Below are positions 7,003 through 14,367 of a stretch of DNA of 20,990 nucleotides, piece by piece. The translations under genes were made by a program, and so were the position numbers. The stretch is from positions 1 through 20,990 of the forward strand of contig CAUEQX010000013.1 of the NCBI GenBank assembly GCA_959020035.1. Direction: 5' to 3'. Each line of letters opens with the position of its first letter. Positions within the stretch are counted from its first letter, which is position 1. The stretch comes from an uncultured Collinsella sp. (GTDB lineage Bacteria; Actinomycetota; Coriobacteriia; Coriobacteriales; Coriobacteriaceae). The notes under the pieces were generated by a model that worked only from the letters and a program-made list of their open reading frames with translations, ran no database searches and had not been told where the DNA came from.

Positions 7003-7287
7003 ACAGAACCTTTCTCGCTTTGTCCTAGGTTACTAGGATACGCCGCCGACCTGCTAAAAGACAGGACGAACGTCCCAATTGCAACTTTGCAATCCCCAAC
7101 GGTGGACGCGGCGGCCATATGGGGGCGCGGGCGCTTGCACTGGGCAGACCAATAAAATGTTTGGCCGCAAAACGGATTATTAGCTCGGTGGGCTTTTAAA
7201 AAGCGCTGCTCATGCGCTGGGGAGCGCGTCGCGCCGTGCGTATAATAAGGCGGGTAACGCCAAAATACGAGGCTCTGAGGGGATGCC
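7003..7287. promoter_or_regulatory. Divergent intergenic region with purF promoter
   Basis: A perfect -10 box TATAAT lies at 7241-7246, 41 bases before the purF ATG; the matching -35 position reads TGGGGA, which is weak. A small palindrome, ATTGCAACTTTGCAAT (7078-7093), lies nearer the minus-strand gene and may be regulatory. No riboswitch or gene was recognised in the rest. Confidence 0.5.
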
Positions 7288-8958
7288 ATGTCTCAAGAAA
7301 CCATCCGCGCGGCCGAGCGCGCCGCGGGACAGGTGAACGCCATGTCGACGTATGATCCGGACTCCGACCAGCTGCATGAGGAATGCGGCGTTTTTGGTGT
7401 GTGGGCGCCCGATCGTGACGTGGCTCGACTGACGTACTTTGGCCTGCGTGCACTGCAGCACCGTGGCCAAGAATCGGCGGGAATCGCTGTTGGTGACGGC
7501 GGTACGGTTATGGTCCGCAAGGACCTGGGCCTGCTCGACCGTGTGTTCTCCAATGCCGACTTGTCGACGCTCTCCGGTCAGCTGGCCGTGGGTCACGTGC
7601 GCTACGGCACCGCCGGCGCCAAGAGCTGGGAAGCCTCTCAGCCGCACCTCTCTACCATCAATAGCGTCATTATCGCGCTCGCGCACAACGGCACCCTCGT
7701 CAACACCGACGAGCTGCGCCGCCAGCTGATCGAGCTGGGCGTGCCGTTCCTCTCCAACTCGGATTCTGAGGTCGCGACCAAACTCATCGGCTACTTTACT
7801 CAGCGTACTGGCCATCTGCGCGAGGGTATTCGCAAGACCATGGAGCTCGTGCGCGGCGGCTACGCCATGACGCTCATCAACGAGCAGGCACTCTACGCAT
7901 TTCGCGATCCGCACGGCATTCGCCCGCTCGTGCTGGGCAAGCTGGTGGACGAGGGCCTGGACCAGGCCGATGCCGCATCCGTTTCGCAGCTGCCGTCGCA
8001 GGACGGCGCCGCGACGGTCGACGCCACCACCCATGTCACCCGCGCCGGCGGCTGGGTCGTCGCCTCCGAGACTTGTGCGCTCGACATTGTGGGCGCCGAG
8101 TACGTCCGCGACGTCCGTCCCGGCGAGATTTTGCGCATCAGCGCCGAAGGCCTTGTGTCCGAGCAGGGCGTGCCTGCCGCCGAAGAGCCTGCTAACTGCA
8201 TCTTTGAGCAGGTCTACTTCGCTCGCCCCGACTCCATCATGAATGGCAAGAGCGTCTACGCCTGCCGTTATGACATGGGTCGTCAGCTGGCACATGAGGA
8301 GCCCGTCGAGGCCGACCTGGTCATCGGCGTGCCCGACTCCGGCCTGCCGCCCGCGGAGGGGTATTCGCACGAGAGCGGTATTCCCTTTGGCGAGGGCCTT
8401 ATCAAGAACCGCTATGTGGGCCGTACGTTTATCGAGCCTACGCAGGAGCTGCGTGCCATGGGCGTGCGTATGAAGCTCAACCCGCTGCGCGACAACATCG
8501 AGGGCAAGCGCCTGGTCGTCATCGACGACTCCATCGTGCGCGGCACCACCATGGTGCAGCTCGTCAAGATGCTGCGCAACGCCGGCGCCAAGGAGATTCA
8601 TATCCGCATCAACTCGCCCGAGGTCATCTGGCCGTGCTTCTACGGTATCGATACCGACGTGCAGTCGCAGCTTATCAGCGCCAACAAGACGGTCGACGAG
8701 ATTTGCGAGTATATCGGCGCCGATTCGCTGGCCTTCCTTTCGGTCGAGGGCCTGCTGAAGGTCATGCCCAAGGGCGGTTACTGCGATGCGTGCTTTACCG
8801 GACGCTACCCCGTGGCGATTCCCGAGAGCTTTGGCCGCGACAAGTTCATGGAGGGCTTCAAGCCCCGCAACCTGGACAGTCCGCTGCACTTTGACGACGA
8901 CGCCGTGGTCGAGAAATACGACGACCGCAGCTGGGAAGAGGAGCACGGCGAGGCCTAA
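7288..8958 (+). CDS. purF: PurF, amidophosphoribosyltransferase (Fe-S type)
   Basis: PurF makes phosphoribosylamine from PRPP and glutamine, the first committed step of purine synthesis. The glutaminase domain starts at the nucleophile Cys33 (EECGVFGVW), exposed after removal of a propeptide. The PRPP loop is VIDDSIVRGTTM (411-422). Cys304, Cys450, Cys499 and Cys502 (GYCDAC) are placed as the 4Fe-4S ligands of Bacillus-type PurF. At 556 residues it is longer than usual (about 470-500), partly through an insertion at about 222-252 and a C-terminal tail. ATG at 7288 follows GAGGGG. An internal ATG at 7342 would leave a 14-residue propeptide, nearer to the 11 residues of B. subtilis, and is a real alternative. 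The stop codon lies in a repeated palindrome, and purM follows. Confidence 0.96.
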   Translation: MSQETIRAAERAAGQVNAMSTYDPDSDQLHEECGVFGVWAPDRDVARLTYFGLRALQHRGQESAGIAVGDGGTVMVRKDLGLLDRVFSNADLSTLSGQLAVGHVRYGTAGAKSWEASQPHLSTINSVIIALAHNGTLVNTDELRRQLIELGVPFLSNSDSEVATKLIGYFTQRTGHLREGIRKTMELVRGGYAMTLINEQALYAFRDPHGIRPLVLGKLVDEGLDQADAASVSQLPSQDGAATVDATTHVTRAGGWVVASETCALDIVGAEYVRDVRPGEILRISAEGLVSEQGVPAAEEPANCIFEQVYFARPDSIMNGKSVYACRYDMGRQLAHEEPVEADLVIGVPDSGLPPAEGYSHESGIPFGEGLIKNRYVGRTFIEPTQELRAMGVRMKLNPLRDNIEGKRLVVIDDSIVRGTTMVQLVKMLRNAGAKEIHIRINSPEVIWPCFYGIDTDVQSQLISANKTVDEICEYIGADSLAFLSVEGLLKVMPKGGYCDACFTGRYPVAIPESFGRDKFMEGFKPRNLDSPLHFDDDAVVEKYDDRSWEEEHGEA

Positions 8959-8998
8959 AACCTGCCATTTAGGGACAGGTTTATTCTGGCAGGTTTTA
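8956..8998 (+). repeat. 43-bp palindromic repeat, copy 1, carrying the purF stop codon
   Basis: A perfect 12-bp inverted repeat (TAAAACCTGCCA at 8956-8967, TGGCAGGTTTTA at 8987-8998) surrounds a 19-base loop with GGGACAGG. The first three bases are the purF stop TAA. A copy 39/43 identical lies on the minus strand at 20008-20050, also starting with a stop codon, and a more diverged copy is at 19870-19907. There is no U-run typical of a strong terminator, and purM follows. Confidence 0.85.
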
Positions 8999-9114
8999 TC
9001 TGCTGTTTTGTTGATATGACGGTGCGTGTTGTTATGACGCGCGCCGAAATGAACGCAACTATGAGCACCGTTTGGCGCCCGCGCGGCGCCACGGTAGTGG
9101 AGAGGAAGGCTCAG

Positions 9115-10218
9115 ATGAGCGACAGCAAGCATGTGACGTACGAGGACGCCGGCGTCGATACCGCCGAGGGTGGCCGCGCCGTCGACGCTATTAAGCAGAT
9201 GGTCAAAGACACCAACCGCCCCGAGGTTATCGGCGGCATCGGTGGCTTTGGTGGCCTGTTCTCGGCCGCCGCGCTCAAGGATATGGAAGACCCGATCCTG
9301 ATCAGTGGCACCGACGGCGTGGGCACCAAGCTCGTGCTCGCCCAGATCATGGACCGTCACGAGACGGTGGGCCAGGACCTGGTCGCCATGTGCGTCAATG
9401 ACATTTTGGCTTCGGGCGCCGAGCCGCTGTTCTTCCTGGATTACGTTGCCATCGGTCACATTGAGGCCGAGCACATGGCAAAGATCATCAAGGGCGTGGC
9501 CGACGGCTGCAAGCTCGCGGGTTGCGCGCTCGTGGGCGGCGAGATGGCCGAGCACCCGGGCGTTATGGCTCCGGCCGACTACGACCTCGCTGGCTTTACT
9601 GTGGGTGTTGTCGATCGTCCCAAGATGCTCGACCCCGCGAACGTTCGCCCCGGCGATGTGATCCTGGGCCTGCCTTCCACCGGCGTGCATTCCAACGGTT
9701 ACTCGCTCGTGCGCAAGGTCATCGGTGTCGACGGCATCAAGCCGGGCACGCCCGAGGCCGCCGCTAAGGCCGAGGAGCTGAGCCGCCCGCTCGAGGAGCT
9801 TGGTGGTGCATCGCTGGCAGACGCTCTGCTGGCCCCCACGCGCATCTACGTCAAGCCGGTTCTTGAGCTGCTCCGCGGCGGCGCTCCGGTGCACGCCATC
9901 GCCCACATCACTGGCGGCGGTATTACCGAGAACCTCAACCGCGCGCTCGCCGACGACGTCGACGCCGTGGTCACCCGCAACGGTGCCGAGATGGGTTGGG
10001 ACGTTCCGCCCGTCATCACCTATGTGTCGCGCCAGGCCGAGCTTGCGCCCAACGAGGCATGCAAGACCTTCAACATGGGTGTTGGCCTGTGCCTGATCGT
10101 CGCCCCCGAGGACGAGGCTGCGGTTACCGAGGCCCTGGTCGCGCTGGGCGAGAAGCCGTTCCGCGTGGGCGAGTGCGTCGAGGGTTCCGGTAAGGTCGTG
10201 TACTCCGATGAGCGCTAA
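9115..10218 (+). CDS. purM: PurM, phosphoribosylformylglycinamidine cyclo-ligase (AIR synthetase)
   Basis: PurM converts FGAM to AIR with ATP. This 367-residue protein has the N-terminal YEDAGVDTAEGGRAVDAIK (9-27), the ATP-binding SGTDGVGTK (64-72), DLVAMCVNDILASGAEPLF (88-106) and GGEMAEHPGV (141-150), all diagnostic of PurM. I chose the ATG at 9115 because GAGAGGAAGG lies just upstream and the family N-terminus starts there. The open frame extends to 9016 but this segment has no family similarity. It follows purF after 156 bases, including a palindromic repeat. Its last 11 bases overlap purN, so the two are translationally coupled. Confidence 0.96.
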   Translation: MSDSKHVTYEDAGVDTAEGGRAVDAIKQMVKDTNRPEVIGGIGGFGGLFSAAALKDMEDPILISGTDGVGTKLVLAQIMDRHETVGQDLVAMCVNDILASGAEPLFFLDYVAIGHIEAEHMAKIIKGVADGCKLAGCALVGGEMAEHPGVMAPADYDLAGFTVGVVDRPKMLDPANVRPGDVILGLPSTGVHSNGYSLVRKVIGVDGIKPGTPEAAAKAEELSRPLEELGGASLADALLAPTRIYVKPVLELLRGGAPVHAIAHITGGGITENLNRALADDVDAVVTRNGAEMGWDVPPVITYVSRQAELAPNEACKTFNMGVGLCLIVAPEDEAAVTEALVALGEKPFRVGECVEGSGKVVYSDER

Positions 10219-10909
10219 CGAGCAGATGGCTGCCGCCGAGGGCCTGGGCTTTGTGCCCTACACCCGTCCGACCGGCACCGATACGGCCGAGCCGCTCAAG
10301 ATCGGTGTGCTCATCAGCGGTTCGGGTACCAACCTGCAGGCGCTGATCGATCTGATCGCCGCCGGCAAGCTCAACGCTTCGATTGGGCTTGTGGTGTCGA
10401 GCCGTCCTTCGGCTAAGGGTTTGCAGCGCGCTGAGCGCGCGGACATCCAGACGCTCACGCTGTCTAAGGATGTCTACGCCGACCCCATCGCCGCCGACGA
10501 GATCATCGCGCACGAACTGCTCGAACGCGGCTGCGAGTATGTGGTCATGGCCGGCTACATGCGCATGGTGCACACGCCGCTGCTGGCGGCGTTTCCCAAC
10601 CGCGTGGTCAACTTGCATCCGGCGCTGCTGCCGAGCTTTACCGGTGCGCATGCGATTGACGATGCCTTTGCGCGCGGCGTCAAGGTAACTGGCGTGACCG
10701 TGCATTTTGCCAACGAGATCTACGACAACGGTCCCATCATCGCCCAGCGTGCGCTGGCTGTTGAGGAGGGCTGGGATGTCGACACGCTCGAGGAGCACAT
10801 CCACGCGATTGAGCACGTGCTGTATCCCGAGGTCGTGCAAATGCTCGCCGACGGCCGCGTCCACGTGCTGGAGAGCGGCAAGGTCGCAATTGACGCGCCT
10901 CGCGGCTAG
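10208..10909 (+). CDS. purN: PurN, phosphoribosylglycinamide formyltransferase
   Basis: PurN transfers a formyl group from 10-formyl-THF to GAR. The 233-residue protein has the phosphate-binding GVLISGSGTNLQAL (33-46) and the catalytic triad Asn135 and His137 in NLHPALLPSF plus Asp173 in YDNGPI, matching E. coli Asn106, His108 and Asp144. About 28 extra N-terminal residues precede the fold. The ATG at 10208 lies inside the end of purM (11-base overlap). The next ATG is only six codons in, so start choice changes little. A terminator follows, making purN the last gene of the purFMN operon. Confidence 0.95.
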   Translation: MSANEQMAAAEGLGFVPYTRPTGTDTAEPLKIGVLISGSGTNLQALIDLIAAGKLNASIGLVVSSRPSAKGLQRAERADIQTLTLSKDVYADPIAADEIIAHELLERGCEYVVMAGYMRMVHTPLLAAFPNRVVNLHPALLPSFTGAHAIDDAFARGVKVTGVTVHFANEIYDNGPIIAQRALAVEEGWDVDTLEEHIHAIEHVLYPEVVQMLADGRVHVLESGKVAIDAPRG

Positions 10910-10941
10910 CGGCGCACAGTACAATTTAGCCGAGTAGTCAG

Positions 10942-10985
10942 GGTGGTCATTGGCGCCAAGGCGCGCGTGGCCACCTTTTGTTTTT
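10942..10985 (+). terminator. Terminator of the purFMN operon
   Basis: GGTGG (10942-10946) pairs with CCACC (10971-10975), with an inner GCGCC-AA-GGCGC stem, followed by TTTTGTTTTT (10976-10985). A -10-like TACAAT at 10920-10925 lies just before it, of unclear meaning. Confidence 0.75.
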
Positions 10986-10999
10986 GGGTAGTCATCGGG

Positions 11000-11033
11000 G
11001 ACGGTCTTTAACGACTAGTCATTCAAGAACGTC
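11000..11033. repeat. 34-bp imperfect palindrome, possible GGGACAG-family member
   Basis: From 11000 to 11033 the sequence equals its reverse complement at 28 of 34 positions, centred on GACTAGTC, with GGGGACGG at its left edge (10997-11004). It lies between the purN terminator and the EIIA gene, in the kind of place the GGGACAG palindromes occupy. Membership is uncertain since the core differs. Confidence 0.4.
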
Positions 11034-11062
11034 GCAGGTGACTGGGTGAGAGAGGTGAGCGC

Positions 11063-11527
11063 ATGGCGGATAACGAAGTTCTGTTTACGCCTGAGCTGGT
11101 GTTTTTTGATTGGGAGTGTGCAACGCCGGATGAGGTGTTTGCGCGGCTCGAGGGCGAGCTTGCACCACGTGGCTACATTGCCGACGGTTGGCTCGACGCC
11201 GTTCGCACGCGAGAGGATGCCTATCCCACGGGTCTTGCCATGCCGGCGGCAAACATTGCCATTCCGCATACCGATCCGGGGTTTGTGGCCAAGCCCTATA
11301 TCGCGGTGGTGAAGCCCGCCGCGCCCGTGACATTTAACGCTATGGCTGGCATGGGCGCTCCGGTGCCGGCGCAGATCGTCATCAATTTGGGTATTGCCGA
11401 GCCGGGCGGCCAGGTCGAGGCCCTGCAGGCGCTCATGAACATCTTTATGGACGCCGATGCTGCAGCCGACGTGCTCGGCCAGACCACGCCCCAGGGCATG
11501 GTCGACGCCATCCGCCGCCACTTCTAA
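11063..11527 (+). CDS. PTS EIIA component, fructose/mannitol/galactitol type (orphan)
   Basis: This 154-residue cytoplasmic phosphocarrier domain (PTS_EIIA_2 family) would receive a phosphate from HPr on His69, which lies in the motif ANIAIPHTDP (63-72), and pass it to an EIIB. The preceding RTREDAYPTGLAMP (48-61) is typical of the family. No EIIB, EIIC or sugar enzyme is adjacent, so it either serves a remote PTS or has a regulatory role. The ATG at 11063 follows GAGAGGTGAG. It lies after the purN terminator and before the foldase gene. Confidence 0.85.
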   Translation: MADNEVLFTPELVFFDWECATPDEVFARLEGELAPRGYIADGWLDAVRTREDAYPTGLAMPAANIAIPHTDPGFVAKPYIAVVKPAAPVTFNAMAGMGAPVPAQIVINLGIAEPGGQVEALQALMNIFMDADAAADVLGQTTPQGMVDAIRRHF

Positions 11528-11544
11528 GGTGCCGGCTGCCAGAG

Positions 11545-11586
11545 CTGTCCCCTTTGCACCAAAATGGTGCAGATTAACTTGTCCCC
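11545..11586. repeat. Hairpin flanked by two TGTCCCC motifs
   Basis: TGCACCA (11555-11561) and TGGTGCA (11565-11571) form a 7-bp hairpin with an AAA loop. CTGTCCCC lies just before (11545-11552) and TTGTCCCC just after (11579-11586). It sits between the EIIA stop and the foldase gene and is one of the loci sharing the GGGACAG/CTGTCCC core. Confidence 0.55.
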
Positions 11587-11662
11587 CATGTGCCAGGTGT
11601 GCCGCGGGGTCCGCGTTGTGACACAATGGCGTTTGTTCGATTCGTTATGCGAAAGGCCAACT

Positions 11663-12883
11663 ATGGCAAATAAGAAAAAGAACTCCGAGGCCGCGCCGAC
11701 GCCCGAGCAGCAGGCCCGCGCTGCCTCCAGCTCTCGCAAGAAGCAGCGCAAGACGTACGTGTCTAAGACCGTCAAGATCGTCCTGGTGGTCATCGGCGTG
11801 CTGGCGATGCTGCTTTCCGTCTCGGCCATGGCGTGCTCCGGCCTTATGTCGCAGGCCGAGGACACCTCGGGCTACAAGCTGACCGGCGGTGTTGCTGCTA
11901 CTATCAACGGCACCAACCTCACCGAGGACACCGTGACCAAGCAGATCATGAGCATGCGCACGTCCTACGGCTACACCAAGGACAAGGATTGGGCGCAGTA
12001 TCTGGTTGACAACGACCTCACGCCCAAGAAGTACCGCAAGCAGCTCATCGACTCCTACACGCAGCAGATTCTGCTTCAACAGGCACAGAAGGAGAACGGC
12101 GTGACGGTGTCGGATGAGGAGGTCGAGAAGGCTTGGAAGGACGCGTGCAAGAGCGCGGGCGGTGCCAAGGCCTTTAAGAAGACCCTCAAAACCTACGGCT
12201 ATACCGAGGACACCTACAAGGACTCGCTCAAGGAGAGTCTGGCGCAACAGAAACTCAAGGATGCCGTCGCGCCCACGAGCAAGCCCAAGGACAGCGAGAT
12301 TGTCGATTACATCAACGAAAACCTGTCCAGCTACAACGACGCCCGCCGCTCGTCGAACATCCTGATCAAGGTTGATTCCGACGCTTCCGACGAGGACAAG
12401 GCTGCCGCCAAGGCCAAGGCGCAGGAGTGCCTGGACAAGATTAACTCCGGTGAGCTGAGCTTTGAGGACGCCGTTGAGCAGTACTCCGAGGACACGGGTT
12501 CCAAGGAGAAGAAGGGCGATGTGGGCTGGGATAAGCTCACCACCTTCGTCGACAGCTACCAGACGGCGCTCGAGGGACTCAACAAGGGCGACGTGAGCGA
12601 AGTCGTCGAGTCGACCTATGGCTACCACATCATCAAGTGCACCGACTACTTCCATGTCGATAATCAGGTTGATGACATTAAGCAGGTGCCCAAGGACATC
12701 AAAAAGTACGTCTCCAACGTGGTGAAGACGCAGGCGGCCAGCGCCGCGTACAGCGAGTGGCTGGAGCAGTACAAGAAGGATGCCGACATTACCGTCAACC
12801 CCATGCCCAAGGACGTACCCTATAACGTGAGCCTGAAGGGCGTCACCAAGAGTTCGACCGACGATTCGTCGACGACTGAGTAA
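11663..12883 (+). CDS. Membrane-anchored peptidyl-prolyl isomerase / foldase (SurA-PrsA type)
   Basis: This 406-residue extracytoplasmic folding factor has a basic, low-complexity N-terminus (1-37) and a membrane helix (38-57). Cys58 follows SAMA, which fits a permissive lipobox, so it may be a lipoprotein like PrsA. A SurA-N-like helical domain spans about 75-215, and a parvulin rotamase domain about 226-327, with NILIKV, the VEQYSEDTGSKEKKGDVGW segment and ESTYGYHIIK. The tail is Ser/Thr/Asp-rich. It would help fold secreted or membrane proteins. The ATG at 11663 follows AAAGG; the open frame upstream crosses the palindrome at 11545-11586 and is unlikely to be coding. The GatB/YqeY gene follows after 54 bases. 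Confidence 0.9.
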   Translation: MANKKKNSEAAPTPEQQARAASSSRKKQRKTYVSKTVKIVLVVIGVLAMLLSVSAMACSGLMSQAEDTSGYKLTGGVAATINGTNLTEDTVTKQIMSMRTSYGYTKDKDWAQYLVDNDLTPKKYRKQLIDSYTQQILLQQAQKENGVTVSDEEVEKAWKDACKSAGGAKAFKKTLKTYGYTEDTYKDSLKESLAQQKLKDAVAPTSKPKDSEIVDYINENLSSYNDARRSSNILIKVDSDASDEDKAAAKAKAQECLDKINSGELSFEDAVEQYSEDTGSKEKKGDVGWDKLTTFVDSYQTALEGLNKGDVSEVVESTYGYHIIKCTDYFHVDNQVDDIKQVPKDIKKYVSNVVKTQAASAAYSEWLEQYKKDADITVNPMPKDVPYNVSLKGVTKSSTDDSSTTE

Positions 12884-12937
12884 TCATGGGGCGGTGCTCG
12901 CGCGAGTGCCGCCCACGCTATTAGAGAGGATTTGCAG

Positions 12938-13381
12938 ATGACCAACGAAGAGCTGCAGAAGGAAATGATCGCGGCCATGAAGGCCAAGGACAAGGTTCGC
13001 CTGTCCATCATTCGCCAGGTCAAGGCCGAGGTGAAGAATATCGAGGTCAATGAGCGCCGCGATGTGACCGAGGAAGACGTCAACAGCATGATCAAGCGTC
13101 TGATCAAGCAGACGAGCGAGACGCTGGAGATGTCCATCAAGGCCGGCACCGACCAGGAGCGCACCGACAACCTGACCGAGCAGGTCAAGATTCTGGAGAG
13201 TCTGCTGCCCGCACAGGTTTCGGGCGAGGAGCTCGAGGCGCTGATCGAGCAGGTCATCGCCGAGCTGGGCGCTACTTCCAAGAAGCAGATGGGCCAGGTT
13301 ATGGGCGCACTCGGCAAGGCCACCGGCGGCAACTTCGATAAGCCTGCCGCGGCAAAGATCGTCGGAGCAAAGCTTGCGTAA
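12938..13381 (+). CDS. GatB/YqeY-domain protein
   Basis: This 147-residue protein is a stand-alone YqeY domain, related to the C-terminal tail of GatB that binds tRNA in amidotransferases. Its cellular role is unproven. Typical features are the start LQKEMIAAMKAKDK, the helix LSIIRQVKAEVKNIE, then ILESLLPAQVS and the C-terminal KKQMGQVMGALGKATGGNFD, ending in a short helix. The length is normal for the family. The ATG at 12938 follows AGAGGA; a TTG six bases earlier lies too close to the ribosome site. It is probably co-transcribed with the foldase, and a strong terminator follows. Confidence 0.92.
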   Translation: MTNEELQKEMIAAMKAKDKVRLSIIRQVKAEVKNIEVNERRDVTEEDVNSMIKRLIKQTSETLEMSIKAGTDQERTDNLTEQVKILESLLPAQVSGEELEALIEQVIAELGATSKKQMGQVMGALGKATGGNFDKPAAAKIVGAKLA

Positions 13382-13410
13382 GGGCCGAGCGGTACACAGT
13401 TGAGGCTGAG

Positions 13411-13443
13411 GGGGCGTGACCATTGCGGTCGCGCCCCTTTTTT
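13411..13443 (+). terminator. Strong rho-independent terminator after yqeY-like gene
   Basis: GGGGCGTGACC (13411-13421) pairs with GGTCGCGCCCC (13427-13437) with one G-T pair and a five-base loop, followed by six T (13438-13443). Confidence 0.9.
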
Positions 13444-13454
13444 GCTGGGCGGTG

Positions 13455-13521
13455 CTCATTGGGGACAGGCTTAAATGAGTGCCCAATGAGCGGGTACTCA
13501 TTTAAACCTGTCCCCAATGAG
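13455..13521. repeat. Long palindrome with GGGGACAGG core
   Basis: The arms are 13455-13480 and 13496-13521 (26 bases each, 25 complementary); each carries GGGGACAGG or its complement. The 15-base loop repeats part of the arm edge, so CCCAATGAGYGGGT occurs twice as a direct repeat (13482-13495 and 13513-13526). It lies between a terminator and the ABC importer promoter region. Confidence 0.85.
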
Positions 13522-13586
13522 TGGGTGGAAGGTTGCGGGTTCTTTACGGGAATGTAGTGTGGGCTGCGGAAACGTGGTTCTTTCCG

Positions 13587-13592
13587 TACAAT
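13587..13592 (+). promoter_or_regulatory. Putative -10 box of the amino-acid ABC operon
   Basis: TACAAT lies about 35 bases before the ATPase ATG and resembles the -10 sequences upstream of the toxin-antitoxin pair. No clear -35 is seen. Confidence 0.35.
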
Positions 13593-13627
13593 AGTTCAAC
13601 TCGTGTAAACGCAGGGAAGGGACATTC

Positions 13628-14359
13628 ATGGCAGACATGATCGAGATCAAGCATCTCAACAAGTACTTTGGCGACCTGCATGTGCTCAAAGATATCAATC
13701 TCACCGTCAAACGCGGCGAGAAGCTCGTAATGATCGGGCCTTCCGGTTCGGGTAAGTCGACGCTCATCCGTTGTGTCGATTATCTGGAGGAGCCCACGTC
13801 GGGCGAGGTCGTCATCGACGGTACGCCGCTCACCAAAAAGAACCACCTGGAGATGGCTCGCAAGTACAGCTCCATGGTGTTTCAGCAGTTCAACCTGTAT
13901 CCCAACATGACGGTGCTGGGCAACCTGACGCTCGCGCCCATCAAGCTGCAAAAGAAGAGCAAGGAGGAGGCGACCGAGATCGCCATCGCCGCGCTCAAGC
14001 GCGTCGGCATGGCGCATAAGGCCGGCGAGTATCCGCAGAACCTCTCGGGCGGTCAGCAGCAGCGCATCGCCATCGCCCGTGCCCTGTGCACCAAGCAGCC
14101 CATCATCCTGTTTGACGAGCCGACCTCGGCGCTCGACCCCGAGATGGTCCAGGAAGTCCTGGACGTTATGATTGAGCTCGCGCAGGAGGACATTACCATG
14201 ATTTGCGTGACGCACGAGATGGGCTTTGCGCGCCAGGTGGCCGACCGCGTCATCTTTATGGAGGACGGCCGCATCCTGGAGGAGGGCACGCCCGAGCACT
14301 TCTTCGATAACCCCGAGAACCCGCGCTGCCGCGAGTTCCTGTCCAAGATTCTGCACTAG
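13628..14359 (+). CDS. Polar amino-acid ABC transporter, ATP-binding protein
   Basis: This 243-residue cytoplasmic ATPase (GlnQ/HisP family) powers uptake by the importer encoded just downstream. It has Walker A GPSGSGKS (37-44), a Q-loop at 86-87 (FQQFNLYP), the signature LSGGQQQR (139-146), Walker B IILFDE (159-164) and the switch His196 in THEMG. Length and motifs are standard for polar amino-acid transporters. The ATG at 13628 follows AGGGAAGGGA. It is the first gene of a four-gene set, ending nine bases before the ATG of the binding-protein gene. The actual amino acid cannot be read from the sequence. Confidence 0.95.
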   Translation: MADMIEIKHLNKYFGDLHVLKDINLTVKRGEKLVMIGPSGSGKSTLIRCVDYLEEPTSGEVVIDGTPLTKKNHLEMARKYSSMVFQQFNLYPNMTVLGNLTLAPIKLQKKSKEEATEIAIAALKRVGMAHKAGEYPQNLSGGQQQRIAIARALCTKQPIILFDEPTSALDPEMVQEVLDVMIELAQEDITMICVTHEMGFARQVADRVIFMEDGRILEEGTPEHFFDNPENPRCREFLSKILH

Positions 14360-14367
14360 GCGCGGTG

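Noticed and set aside
7327..7334. GGGACAGG inside the start of purF as a member of the palindrome family
   Set aside because: It lies in a region that may be coding, has no flanking inverted repeat and is expected by chance about this often.
9016..9114. N-terminal extension of purM
   Set aside because: Open but lacking PurM similarity; the ribosome site and family N-terminus both point to 9115.
7210..9906. Open frame of about 900 codons on the minus strand, antisense to purF and purM
   Set aside because: It covers two certain genes in the opposite direction. Its product is rich in His, Val, Ala, Leu and Arg without any family motif, and such frames arise from GC-rich codon bias. No ribosome site or promoter supports it.
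10920..10925. TACAAT box as the promoter of the EIIA gene
   Set aside because: A terminator lies between it and the gene, and no -35 is visible; probably chance.
11564..11662. N-terminal extension of the foldase
   Set aside because: It starts inside the hairpin at 11555-11571 and has a Cys-rich, non-family sequence; AAAGG before 11663 fits better.
11645..12655. Minus-strand open frame of 336 codons over the foldase gene
   Set aside because: Leu/Val/Arg-rich antisense shadow without homology.
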